64,000 nt of DNA from Adiantum capillus-veneris (Eukaryota; Streptophyta; Polypodiopsida; Polypodiales; Pteridaceae), in NCBI GenBank assembly GCA_014529385.2, contig CM043946.1, positions 20,268,077-20,332,076 on the forward strand, given 5' to 3'. Shown piece by piece: positions 58,701-62,012 of the stretch. Position 1 is the stretch's first letter; each line of letters opens with the position of its first letter. The translations under genes and the position numbers were made by a program. Below the pieces are notes generated by a model, which saw only the letters and a list, made by a program, of their open reading frames with translations, made no database searches and was not told the origin of the DNA.

Positions 58701-60263
58701 GACAAAGCAACTTGCTCTACAACAGGATCCATGCCTCCTTCTAAGCGAATGGGTTGCATTCCGGAGCCAGGAGTATGTATCCACATGGCATCGTTTCCCC
58801 AATCATGAAGTGCTTTAGTGTGTCGCAGCCATGGTCTGCCAATGAGCAAGGGAAACCCGCCCTCAAACTGGGGAAGACGAACCACAACAAAATCCAAGTT
58901 AAAAGTAAAGTCTTGTACCTGCAGAGGCACATTATCAAATTTTGTGAATTAACAGCATTCACAGAGCTCAGAGGATGTTTGACACAAGAAATTAGAAGTT
59001 CCAACTCATTGTAAGAATCTATTTCAGACTCCTTGTAAGCTTCTTGCTGTAATAGATACAATAATATCCCTTCACTATGCAGCTTCTGAATTCAAGACCT
59101 AATGAAGCATGGCAAGCTCAAGCTGTAAAACTTACTTGCATGTTGGCAGCAGGATTCTCAGCACATGCACAATCACACAGGTTCTCCACAACATTCCACA
59201 TGTCAGTTGCTAGTTCCAACATGGCTTCACTCTCCACATATGTATTCTCACAGCTGTTACAAAAAAGCTTACAAATGTTTAAACAGAAACCTCACTAAAG
59301 AAAGACACAGACATTACAGTACTAATTATACGAATGGATGCATTATGACAGGTTGTAAGATACTTGTGAGAGCAGTTTTGCTAGGTTATCTAAGTGAAAG
59401 CAGCGCAGAGAACAGATTGTCATCTTGGTGATGTAAAACTCTAGTTTTGTAAAGAATTCTAGTAGAAATCTGACAAATAATCTAACGATTCACCATATCT
59501 ACATCTGATCTCAAATTGATGCTATTCTGACTAAAACCAAAACTCAACTTTTGCCATGGCTCTCTTTGGCCCTATATTTGGGTAAATTTACCTCCCATTC
59601 ACCCTAGGCTCCACCCAGCAGGGCCTTACGTGAGTTGTGCAGCATCCCCACTTTATACAGGCAGGAGCTCAAAGTCATGATATTACAAGTGCAAATTAGC
59701 GACGAGTGTAAAGATAACCTACCAACGCAAGATAAAATCTAAGACACCCTGCAAAAGTGGGACAGTTCTCCTGGAAGTATCATCTCCCCCATTTATAAGG
59801 GGCTGCAGAACACATAAGCGCAGTTAACATCATGATCCTTAGACTTAGTAGATTGATCGATGCTGATATTGAGCAGAACTTACAATTATTTTCTTTAGGT
59901 CTTTGCAAACAACTCCAGTAAGCTTTCTCAATACTGGCATTAACATTGATGGCCTTCCCTTGCAAAGAACAGAGAGTGCCCTCAAACTGCACTGTACAGG
60001 TAAGCTCCTTCGATCATCCAGGAGCTCTTTGAACAATAAAGAAACAAATGTGTCAATAAGCCCATATCTCAGTTCTTGATCTGAGAATCTCTCTTCCATG
60101 CTACAGATGGCTGCAATAGTTTCAACTGTTCGACCCCAAAGAGGCATCACTTCGGACCATTTTAAGATTATAGATTTTAAAATTTTTACTAAAAACTCAT
60201 ACTGATTGCTTGATAGTGCCGATACTTGTGGGGGGAAAGAGCCCACGGCCTGCAACCCAGCCA
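29712..60263 (-). CDS. MMS19: MMS19 homolog, C-terminal half (nine exons, upstream exons beyond the window)
   Basis: MMS19 is the HEAT-repeat scaffold of the CIA targeting complex, which with CIAO1 and CIAO2B hands Fe-S clusters to cytosolic and nuclear proteins such as DNA polymerases, helicases and glycosylases. Exons: 60263-59884, 59802-59727 (tentative), 59290-59136, 49229-48412, 31990-31915, 31824-31713, 30135-30041, 29957-29877, 29795-29712. Joined, they give about 624 residues to a TAA stop, with consistent phases at every junction. They cover roughly the C-terminal half of a protein of about 1,100 residues. Signature segments are RAMLYYAFGNLVAGIPITVV, VVRETSLLCLGALVALPYAR and the terminal TLDDPKRSVRKEAIRCRRAW, all typical of the MMS19 C-terminal HEAT domain. 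No stop or frameshift was found in any exon, so the gene looks functional despite introns of about 9.9 and 16.4 kb. The first half must lie beyond 64000. The identification rests on family knowledge, not a database search. Confidence 0.88.
29877..29957 (-). CDS. MMS19: MMS19 exon, VVRETSLL block
   Basis: 81 nt, phase 0 to 0. It codes for VVRETSLLCLGALVALPYAR then VFPFRAQ. The acceptor is CAG at 29958-29960 and the donor is GTGATG below 29877. The intron to the last exon is only 81 bp. Confidence 0.9.
30041..30135 (-). CDS. MMS19: MMS19 exon, AAEVASQHVPAIIGRL block
   Basis: 95 nt, entering in phase 1 (completing an Ala codon with the G of the previous exon) and leaving in phase 0 before GTGTGTTAA. 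It codes for AEVASQHVPAIIGRLQNLIN then YRDSAASRFAS. The last few residues extend a little beyond what is usual before the VRET block, so the donor could be a few bases different. Confidence 0.78.
31713..31824 (-). CDS. MMS19: MMS19 exon, FPLVLESLSALSG block
   Basis: 112 nt: AFPLVLESLSALSGDERHSD then VLLSVLLVLSSILVDKL plus one base. Acceptor TGTCAG, donor G|GTAATC. It corresponds to the conserved LLVLSGILMD-type HEAT helix of MMS19. Confidence 0.9.
31915..31990 (-). CDS. MMS19: MMS19 exon, AMLYYAFGNLV block
   Basis: 76 nt: the first base completes an Arg codon (AG|G) carried over a 16.4-kb intron from 48412, then AMLYYAFGNLVAGIPITVVL and TESNR, donor GTAAGT. The phase match across the large intron supports the pairing of the two exons. 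Confidence 0.9.
32205..32377 (+). repeat. (CT)n microsatellites flanking a minimal LINE 3' end
   Basis: Two CT runs (about 32205-32243 and 32285-32377) separated by a 40-bp stretch containing TACGACGTTAAAA, which resembles the last bases of the LINE 3' end. LINE copy 1 begins directly at the end of the second run. Confidence 0.9.
32384..35116 (+). CDS. LINE ORF2 remainder: endonuclease C-terminus, reverse transcriptase, CCHC
   Basis: 910 codons without a stop. Residues 1-15 hold the end of the APE-type endonuclease (VDHALLTLSVSF, with the catalytic His of the SDH-like box). A basic linker (residues about 85-150, with NSWYDEECREMRAQL and RRLVRKKKRAYL) is followed by RT: PETWRLSTIVPIFKAGDPTE, GQAGFRRGFSTLDHI, IYCSFVDFRKAFDMVPRARL (first Asp), GVKQGCPLSPTLFGMY, and LLLYADDIVLISDS with the catalytic YADD at residues 452-455. 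A thumb/connection region follows, and around residues 799-820 a zinc finger of the form CRLCQ...HYICHC. No APE N-terminus is present, so this copy cannot encode a complete ORF2. The RT layout resembles the CR1/L2/L1-like group; the clade is not assigned here. Confidence 0.9.
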   Translation: MGVAVDHALLTLSVSFQFSTAQKSGGRSHTRYTFTPETDSVYTEAIWDRLCTVAPGLSVEECTTLLTETLHDAASEAYPHTQPDRRRHSGSMPQNSWYDEECREMRAQLQRDLHLGVITYRQSRIAFRRLVRKKKRAYLAQMERDLYQLFLSRDSGEAWRLFHEHSPPPVITSPDVWGQYATSLYTVPGQDPLPDPTEPCPPTSTFFTTEMVKRAIDRMRTRRAYDHDGLVAEHFIHARDMLMEVLAVLFNRAMCEGLPETWRLSTIVPIFKAGDPTEPGNYRTIMVGHTLARLYASIIEQQLSNWAEGEGVRAKGQAGFRRGFSTLDHILTLRAIIEEGRSHGRRIYCSFVDFRKAFDMVPRARLMRRLQEMGVPTVLIWGIMALYRSVMGHVRTPEGISDLVHSTIGVKQGCPLSPTLFGMYVDEVSDYIDREGDRGAQLAGTWIPLLLYADDIVLISDSPEGMQRQLDALHSFAEDSGLSVNLGKTKVMVFNTTPQWIRRSAPTFTYGQEIVEYTDAYTYLGIVFTGPRFSLGRAAETRLTRAYAALGGLERMCSQVQFQEPRTKLWLFDTLVASAMMYGVQVWGPSVGQDGWRRMERPLVSMISRLIRAKASVPHAIIRAELAAPPMEIEALTRSVSFVHSLWDTTRDRYARLALESSRQLALQGDTSCWYAQMTSWFQTHGFTMDRLPPFQYSLQAPSLSLTRVEITRLIRQDLIQLDTRRTWIEPPQELSTKMAFYREHLLHLTGDGFVIRPSYMDTHMSHGLRCAIGHIRTPSHQLEIETGRFRGIPADSRICRLCQREPETELHYICHCTVFYEIRGRFHCLFREGFGPLSRVMSYEDQRCLGLYLLELHRYRDTLLGRARERQSQRHITDFFSLDMGQPEEQPPLQSSSHTHSTTTGTLID
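35430..35493 (+). promoter_or_regulatory. LINE 3' core hairpin and ATTTC tail
   Basis: GGTCTCATAGGTCATTTTGG then CCTTTTGAAGACGTTAATA, followed by CATTT repeats. AGGTC (35440-35444) pairs with GGCCT (35450-35454) around ATTTT. The same core recurs near 36056, 36470, 55192, 55326 and 55605 and is the likely RT recognition site at the RNA 3' end. Confidence 0.7.
35494..36575 (+). repeat. Pile-up of LINE 3' ends and CT microsatellites
   Basis: CT runs at 35494-35534, about 35804-35853 and 36524-36575 separate at least three further LINE 3'-end fragments: a short one (about 35535-35602), one at about 35860-36113, and one at 36114-36523. The last includes the ORF2 C-terminal tail (arginine-rich RRPRLRR... 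block, 36145-36300). A piece of 5' leader (AGGGTTT repeats) occupies about 35603-35803. Each 3' end repeats the GTCTCATAGGTCATTNTGGCC core. Confidence 0.8.
36576..36938 (+). repeat. LINE 5' leader: AGGGTTT-rich degenerate tandem repeats plus CT run
   Basis: About nine copies of TTTTTAGGGTTTC or a close variant, spaced roughly 30-45 bp, alternate with TTTTTGCTGTTTTT. The unit contains AGGGTTT, the telobox (AAACCCT in reverse). A CT run (36909-36938) directly precedes the ORF1 Met at 36943. The same leader is seen at 35603-35803, 55376-55420 and 55717-55940. Confidence 0.8.
36943..37770 (+). pseudogene. LINE copy 2 ORF1 (nucleic-acid-binding protein)
   Basis: Starts with the Met just after the CT run. 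The best part (37062-37637) has a coiled-coil-like stretch (EEKVVIQNSIIQNLQAKSGQ, then MMEELNTMREEILAIKEGEE), a basic linker and an RRM-like segment RRRMRTLHVRVTGLKDINNV. The C-terminal part is frameshifted, with FLGNDLTLSQLAHMRG-like text at about 37625-37670. The same protein in copy 4 (50453-51010) has this region in one frame. The order coiled coil, RRM-like fold, C-terminal domain is that of L1-type ORF1 proteins. Confidence 0.78.
37790..39175 (+). pseudogene. LINE copy 2 ORF2: APE endonuclease and linker, GDFNAR box deleted
   Basis: MATWNCNG at 37796 begins the APE endonuclease. Next come FFSEMHQ, where ETH is expected (E replaced by S-E-M order), RGVVVLFREELQP and YMWVRLRANTGRF, then a TAA at 38090. 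A C-run (38109-38124) disrupts the PP-x-SVY region. At about 38208 the sequence passes straight from EFSRD to TSDEMLREL, so the GDFNAR block present in copies 3 and 4 is deleted. The end of the domain is visible (GASTVDYVMAQPSF, VDVAVDHALLTFSV), then the linker with NSWYDEECREM. Stops at about 38453, 38863, 39037 and 39093. Confidence 0.85.
39184..39537. mobile_element. 354-bp hAT-type non-autonomous transposon
   Basis: Inserted in LINE copy 2 with an 8-bp target duplication TGCTAGAG (39176-39183 and 39538-39545). Ends are inverted: CAGTGTAACCGCGGAACG on the left, and CAGCGTAACCGCGAAACG when the right end is reverse-complemented (16 of 18 identical). CAGNG ends and 8-bp duplications define the hAT superfamily. 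The interior repeats GAAACG/CGTTTC in both orientations and has no ORF, so it depends on a transposase in trans. Excising it restores the LINE sequence seen in copies 1 and 3. Confidence 0.88.
39546..41167 (+). pseudogene. LINE copy 2 ORF2: reverse transcriptase with YADN
   Basis: RT continues after the hAT element: HTLARLNASILEQQLSNW, GFRRGFSTLDHI, CSFVDFRKALDIVPRARL and, after a frame change at about 40020, GVKQGCPLSLTLFGMY and LLLYADNIVLISDS. The catalytic YADD is YADN (40181-40192). A 28-bp deletion near 40970 and stops follow. The copy ends at 41167 just before its zinc finger and joins copy 3 directly. Confidence 0.87.
41168..43968 (+). mobile_element. LINE copy 3 (endonuclease middle to zinc-finger start)
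   Basis: Begins at RGQSPFSILDDDIWEFSRD, then LLGDFNARTGN (the GDFNAR box is present), GASTVDYVMAKPSF, VGVALDHALLTLSV, the linker (NSWYDEECRETRDQL, RKKRA then stop at 41975), and RT in several frames (CSFVDFRKAFDMVRRARL, GVKQGSHC with the cluster broken, YADNIVLIS at 42905-42916). It ends inside the zinc finger (TGCCGCTTATGCCAG, about 43953-43967), where an unrelated sequence starts. Like copy 2 it carries YADN. Confidence 0.87.
43969..44521. other. Unassigned sequence with CCAGACC/TAGACCAG minisatellite
   Basis: The first 220 bp have no recognised content. From about 44190 to 44400 a degenerate tandem repeat of about 25-30 bp (ACTAGACCAGTTGGACCAGG and variants, GAGGAGGACTAGACCAGGG) is present. 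On the minus strand, the block directly beside the LTR-like repeat at 44522 reads TTTGGCGATCCTGCTGGGGA, similar to the sequence after 5' LTRs of plant gypsy elements. So this may be the leader of a truncated minus-strand LTR element. Confidence 0.45.
44522..45068 (-). repeat. Candidate LTR (547 bp)
   Basis: On the minus strand it starts TGTCACTTTCACAGG and ends GCGCTACA, with TG/CA ends. A leader-like block (see 43969-44521) abuts its 3' end. No second copy exists in the window to confirm it, so it is a candidate only. Confidence 0.4.
45100..46310 (+). pseudogene. L1-like LINE 3' fragment with zf-RVT domain
   Basis: In shifting plus-strand frames: SAFWERLWDSRQPRRVTLFQ, RHCLWDCPLAQQVWLRVL (the zinc-binding RVT domain, with CxxC..HCLWDCP signature) and, in the open frame 45694-46215, WSILRARCFRIFEARPVPPT and LIHTLRGQFERLQG. 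This is the C-terminal part of a plant L1-type RT protein, a family different from LINE copies 1-4. The 3' UTR ends near 46310 with an A-rich stretch. Confidence 0.7.
46311..46924. other. MMS19 intron sequence, CA-rich patch
   Basis: A CA-rich imperfect microsatellite lies at about 46325-46415. I see no gene in the rest. Confidence 0.6.
46925..47049 (+). repeat. 62-bp tandem direct duplication
   Basis: GTGTTTCTAGATTAGGGTCT... followed by CCGGTGGGAAAAAA occurs at 46925-46986 and again at 46987-47049 with a few differences (CTAAAGGG against TTTACGGG). Confidence 0.9.
47080..47640 (-). pseudogene. L1-like LINE fragment (zf-RVT), minus strand
   Basis: Minus-strand frames give LPFKERLFLWRCLLKVLLVG, CVHCFASKKTVNHLLWDC and, in the next frame, FHSAVLWKSFQTFGSLLPSL. 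The CxxC...HLLWDC pattern is the zinc-binding RVT domain. It is close to the plus-strand fragment at 61590-61760 (LPLKERLFLWCCLLGVLPVG, CVRCSTAEENVCHLWDYC), so both come from one LINE family. Confidence 0.75.
47641..48411. other. MMS19 intron sequence
   Basis: AT-rich intron between an L1 fragment and the large MMS19 exon. No gene or repeat stands out. Confidence 0.6.
48412..49229 (-). CDS. MMS19: MMS19 large exon (272 codons)
   Basis: 818 nt, phase 0 in and 2 out. Acceptor ATTTGCAG (49230-49237), donor GAAAG|GTAATT. It codes for ILECCLEIVQFSVSRC, then a long helical HEAT array with DVWIVGFFASTVIALLP, EAVGCMLNKWH, AVSDVAMLLLSLVQCKK, CIVSFAAAEALGFIS and QRFFVSMLPPLLLVLNE. Uninterrupted. The in-frame Met upstream of 49229 is intronic and is not a start. 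Confidence 0.9.
49230..50448. other. MMS19 intron sequence with a C tract
   Basis: No gene is supported. A run of C lies at about 49738-49754. Short overlapping frames on both strands around 49727-50043 have no recognised motif. Confidence 0.55.
50453..51010 (+). CDS. LINE copy 4 ORF1 (5'-truncated)
   Basis: An open frame of 185 codons: a basic helical region (TKTQKKVDEAEKWIEVTKK), an RRM-like segment (RKARALHVRVTGLRDRDDVE), and the C-terminal domain (RALIFRFPSMEAKKDFLKKR, IGIFLGDDLTLSQLAHIQEV, RDKGKLAFYRDGRVVIMERR). The DDLT...R..GK...DGR.. arrangement is that of the C-terminal domain of L1/CR1-type ORF1 proteins, which bind and chaperone LINE RNA. The coiled-coil N-terminus seen in copy 2 is absent, so the true start is lost. 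ORF2 begins about 35 bases after the stop. Confidence 0.78.
   Translation: MCTSQTSSWVDVITKTQKKVDEAEKWIEVTKKAKGKERTTISTPTIINMTLEEEQRRKARALHVRVTGLRDRDDVEGEVKELLIMMGIETTHTQAWRVGKKRERNGETSKERALIFRFPSMEAKKDFLKKRPTLKKIGIFLGDDLTLSQLAHIQEVMPEIRTARDKGKLAFYRDGRVVIMERRST
51040..51960 (+). pseudogene. LINE copy 4 APE-type endonuclease
   Basis: WNCNGS at about 51051, then after frame changes FETHQALGQSMPHVSGYKWE (ETH, metal-binding Glu), GRGSGGVAVLFREELQPLIH, YIWVRVRTKTGEYLYIAICY, IIILGDFNARTAHH (51460-51505), GASTVDYVMAHPSF, and VGVVVDHALVSM (the SDH-like His). All motifs of an APE endonuclease are present but spread over three frames. It would nick target DNA for target-primed reverse transcription. 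Confidence 0.87.
51961..53591 (+). pseudogene. LINE copy 4 linker and reverse transcriptase
   Basis: Linker remnants with stops, then IMIGHTLARLYAYILEQQLS, GQARFKRGFSTLDDILTL, YYSFVDFRKVFDTVPRASL and, after a shift, LLLYADDIVLISDSPEGMQR with intact YADD (53116-53127), followed by KTKVMVFNTTTQ. It continues into the connection domain to about 53591. There the sequence jumps back to the KVMVFNTT block of a different subfamily. Confidence 0.85.
53592..54830 (+). pseudogene. LINE copy 4 connection domain and CCHC (second segment)
   Basis: Begins again at the KVMVFNTTP block and reads TYGQEIVEYTDAYTYLGVVF, GGLERMCLQVQFQEPRTKLW, RPLESMISRLIRAKASVPHD, HSLWDTTRDRYARLALESSK. Past a stop at 54306-54308 come ETGRFRGIPADSRICRLCHL and LHYICHCTVYYEI (the zinc finger), then SYENQRCLGLYLLE. 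It is closer to copy 1 than the preceding segment is, which fits a recombinant. Confidence 0.83.
55246..55716 (+). repeat. LINE 3' ends and CT runs
   Basis: A LINE 3' end at about 55255-55376 (core near 55319), a CT run (about 55420-55506), and another, diverged 3' end at about 55555-55660 with the core AGGCCGATTTCGGCCT (55605-55620) and a TTTC repeat, followed by a CT run to 55716. A short piece of 5' leader (AGGGTTTC) lies at 55376-55420. Confidence 0.8.
55717..55944 (+). repeat. LINE 5' leader fragment with AGGGTTT repeats
   Basis: Six TTTAGGGTTTC/TTTTAGGG-type units with the same alternating TTTTTGCTG pattern as 36576-36895. From about 55769 onward it is part of the tandem duplication (copy at about 57620-57800). 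Confidence 0.78.
55945..56370 (+). repeat. G-rich minisatellite, copy 1
   Basis: Degenerate units such as GGGTAGGGGCGAGGG and GGGCGAGGGTGAGTGGGTAG, almost pure purine plus C/T on this strand. Runs of three to seven G are frequent. The long proline-rich frames on the minus strand are by-products of the repeat. Confidence 0.92.
56519..57100 (-). pseudogene. Gypsy protease fragment (left duplicate)
   Basis: Minus strand: the frame entering upstream of the Met reads DNVPLQVQDFTFNLDFVVV, then FPLLIGRPWLRHTKALHDWG. This is the C-terminal half of a gypsy retropepsin (xFxxDFVVxxL...FPLILGRPWL). The open frame 57076-56519 continues into a Pro/Glu-rich linker. No active-site DTG is present upstream because the frame meets a stop. 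It is identical in essence to 58373-58954. Confidence 0.7.
57282..57420 (-). pseudogene. Duplicated MMS19 exon lacking its acceptor
   Basis: Copy of exon 59136-59290, exactly 1,854 bp away. It keeps the donor (CAA|GTAAGT) but is cut at 57420, so the first 16 bases of the exon and the splice acceptor are replaced by the G-rich minisatellite. With no acceptor it should be skipped. If included it would repeat about 46 residues. Confidence 0.82.
57421..57618 (+). repeat. G-rich minisatellite, partial copy
   Basis: Matches 56087-56290. It joins the MMS19 exon copy on its left (at 57420/57421) and the AGGGTTTCG leader on its right (57618). Confidence 0.9.
57808..58228 (+). repeat. G-rich minisatellite, copy 3
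   Basis: Counterpart of 55945-56370 in the right-hand copy of the duplication, with small differences in G-run length. Confidence 0.92.
58373..58954 (-). pseudogene. Gypsy protease fragment (right duplicate)
   Basis: Same protein as at 56519-57100, 185 codons with no amino-acid change seen. This is the ancestral copy, lying in the MMS19 intron next to the complete exon 59136-59290. Confidence 0.7.
59136..59290 (-). CDS. MMS19: MMS19 exon, EAMLELATDMWNVVENL block
   Basis: 155 nt ending CAA|GTAAGT in phase 0, which joins in frame to ATTCTTGAG at 49229. It codes for FCLNICKLFCNSCENTYVES then EAMLELATDMWNVVENLCDC and ACAENPAANMQ. The acceptor chosen is TGAG at 59291-59294, because starting at the stronger TTAG just before it would place a TGA in frame. 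Most of this exon is duplicated at 57282-57420. Confidence 0.75.
59727..59802 (-). CDS. MMS19: MMS19 small exon (tentative)
   Basis: 76 nt between TTCTGCAG and the donor C|GTTGGT: PLINGGDDTSRRTVPLLQGV then LDFIL. It is included because it fills the length expected between flanking exons and restores the reading phase. The stronger-looking donor G|GTAGGT four bases downstream would break the phase with 59290, so the 3' end is uncertain. Confidence 0.5.
59884..60263 (-). CDS. MMS19: MMS19 exon, first in the window
   Basis: 380 nt: AGLQAVGSFPPQVSALSSNQ, then helices with ILKSIILKWSEVMPLWGRTV, LIDTFVSLLFKEL, SLRALSVLC, MPVLRKLTGVVCKDLKKII and the donor GTAAGT. Acceptor TTTTACAG at 60264-60271, with the first codon split (2 nt). 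The upstream part of the gene lies beyond the window behind an intron of more than 3.7 kb. Confidence 0.85.
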
Positions 60264-60890
60264 CTGTAAAATGTTAAGCACAGTAAAAAAAATGCTTCTT
60301 TTCACTAGAAATGGTGAGTCAAAATCTATGCATGCTACTACGAGAATCCAAATTGCGAAATTTTGTAATCAGAAATGAAAATGTAATCACTATCATATAA
60401 AAGGTCAATCAAGGGATAGCACTAGTTCACATATAAAAAGAAATGCAAGTTATAGCTTCAATGTAGTCACCCACAAGACACTATAGCGCCATCTTGAATA
60501 GAAATGTTTTAGTCAGTTTCAAGAATAAACTGCAAAATCTGCATTGTCCCGCACAATGATACCTTTGCAATGCAGTTACCTTTATAGAGAGCTTGAAAAA
60601 TCCAATAAGCTCTATACCATTCCCAGTAATATAAACATTACACAGGATTTTTCACGGAAAAACTTGAAACATCCAGAGATTTGTAGAATTTGCAAGTCTC
60701 CTCAGAGGATTTGAGAGAGAAACTCAATACATGATGAGCCTCAACTAGATCTATCTTTGTGTCTAGTGGATATGAAGGATAAATTGTAGGATAAAAAATG
60801 CATTCATCAATAAGGATTGCACATTTATTTTATTCTCTTTTTTTTTTGTGTGTGTCTGTGTGTGTGTGTGTGTGACTCGTTGTTTATGCC
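60264..60890. other. MMS19 intron sequence with TG run
   Basis: AT-rich intron. A (TG)n run lies at about 60848-60873. No exon is recognised. Confidence 0.55.
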
Positions 60891-61800
60891 TCGTAATCAG
60901 CAGCTTGATGTCGAAGTGATTATGGAAGCCTTGGAATTGTTTGGCATTGCGGCTGGACTTAGAGTCAACTTTTGTAAATCAAAGCTTCTGCCACTTCGTT
61001 CTTGTGACTGGCATAGTCTATTGTGGCCAGGTGAGATTGTTTCTCTAGATGTACTTACGAGGCATTTGGGATATCCAATTGGATGGAACGTCACTCACTC
61101 TTAGAAAGTGGATTGGGTTATGCAACGCTTGAATGTCAAATTGCACTATTGGAAGTTATCCACTTGGCCATTACAAGTTCGTCTGCGAATCGTTCAGAGT
61201 ATCCTGATGGCATATGTTCAGTTCTTTTTGCCACTAATGCATTGCCCTCGTCATTGTCTTGATTCTCTTATGTCAGACATTTTGTCACATTTGTGGCCCG
61301 TGCTCACAAAGAAGGCTTGCGCTTGATGTCGATGGAGAAGCTTGTAAGCATGCATTAGCGTCAGTTTTGGAGAGAGCTTCAACAAATGTCGCTTGACTTT
61401 TTGCCCATTACACCTTTGCCTGATCGAGATGGCATGTCTGATTGGAATCTTCGAGAAACGCCTTTTCGAGATATTTCTGCCAATCGAATTATGCTCTTCT
61501 TCTACCACAACCTTGGCTTGCTGATCATTGTAATGCCCTTTGGCACATGCACAAATCTCATCTCTGGTTGAGGAAGCTTCTCTCTACCTTGTGGAAAAGC
61601 CATTTACCTTTGAAGGAGCGACTATTTCTTTGGTGTTGTTTGCTTGGAGTGCTCCCAGTTGGCACTTTTCTTAGGGCACGTCATATTCGCCCTTCTTGTG
61701 TCCGTTGCTCAACTGCAGAAGAGAATGTCTGCCACTTGTGGGATTACTGCATTTCTAAAGAATTCCTTCACCGTGTAGAGATAAAGTGCAGGAAGATAAG
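60891..61800 (+). pseudogene. L1-like LINE reverse transcriptase C-terminus and zf-RVT
   Basis: ALELFGIAAGLRVNFCKSKL and RHLGYPIGWNVTHS, then WVMQRLNVKLHYWKLSTWPL with QVRLRIVQSILMAYVQFFLP: the RT-to-connection block of plant L1 elements (LNxxKS, YLG.P, L..W....LS..GR). Then, past stops, LPLKERLFLWCCLLGVLPVG and CVRCSTAEENVCHLWDYC (zf-RVT). Stops at about 61102, 61325 and 61570 and frameshifts break it. Confidence 0.78.
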
Positions 61801-61995
61801 GGGACTTGTCAAGACTTAGAAAGTCTTGCAGCACTAGACGACTTACTGATTCGGAACAAGAGGAATTACGTGCAGCTAAAGCCTCTTTGAAGCAATAATA
61901 ACAAGAGGAAACTTGAAAAATGGAAGGTTAGATCGAGACAGCATGCTTTTATGGATAAAGGTTGTTCATCAAAACAGTTCTTTAAACATTTGCAC
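61801..61995 (+). pseudogene. L1-like endonuclease-RT linker fragment
   Basis: Broken frames with TDSEQEELRAAKASLKQ and KWKVRSRQHAFMDKGCSSKQ then FFKHLHH, the typical stretch between endonuclease and RT of plant L1 elements (xWxQRSRxxWLKxGDxNTKFFH). It lies after the C-terminal fragment, so the order is rearranged relative to an intact element. Confidence 0.55.
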
Positions 61996-62012
61996 CATTC
62001 GAGGTAATATGT

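Larger units (their letters stand above)
55769..59275. repeat. 1,854-bp direct tandem duplication (leader, G-rich minisatellite, gypsy protease, MMS19 exon)
   Basis: 55769-57420 recurs at about 57620-59275 with only a handful of differences in 1.65 kb (for example CTCTTG/CTCCTG at 56549/58403 and ATAAAT/ATAGAT at 57198/59052). Between the two lies an extra partial copy of the G-rich minisatellite (57421-57618), identical in type to 56087-56290. Flanks show that the right copy is ancestral, since its right edge continues into the complete MMS19 exon. Confidence 0.9.

Noticed and set aside
58960-59075. Possible extra MMS19 exon (QQEAYKESEIDSYNELELL frame)
   Set aside because: The reading phase across 59136 and 49229 is already continuous without it, and it adjoins a gypsy protease fragment. 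I regard it as part of the retroelement, or as non-coding.
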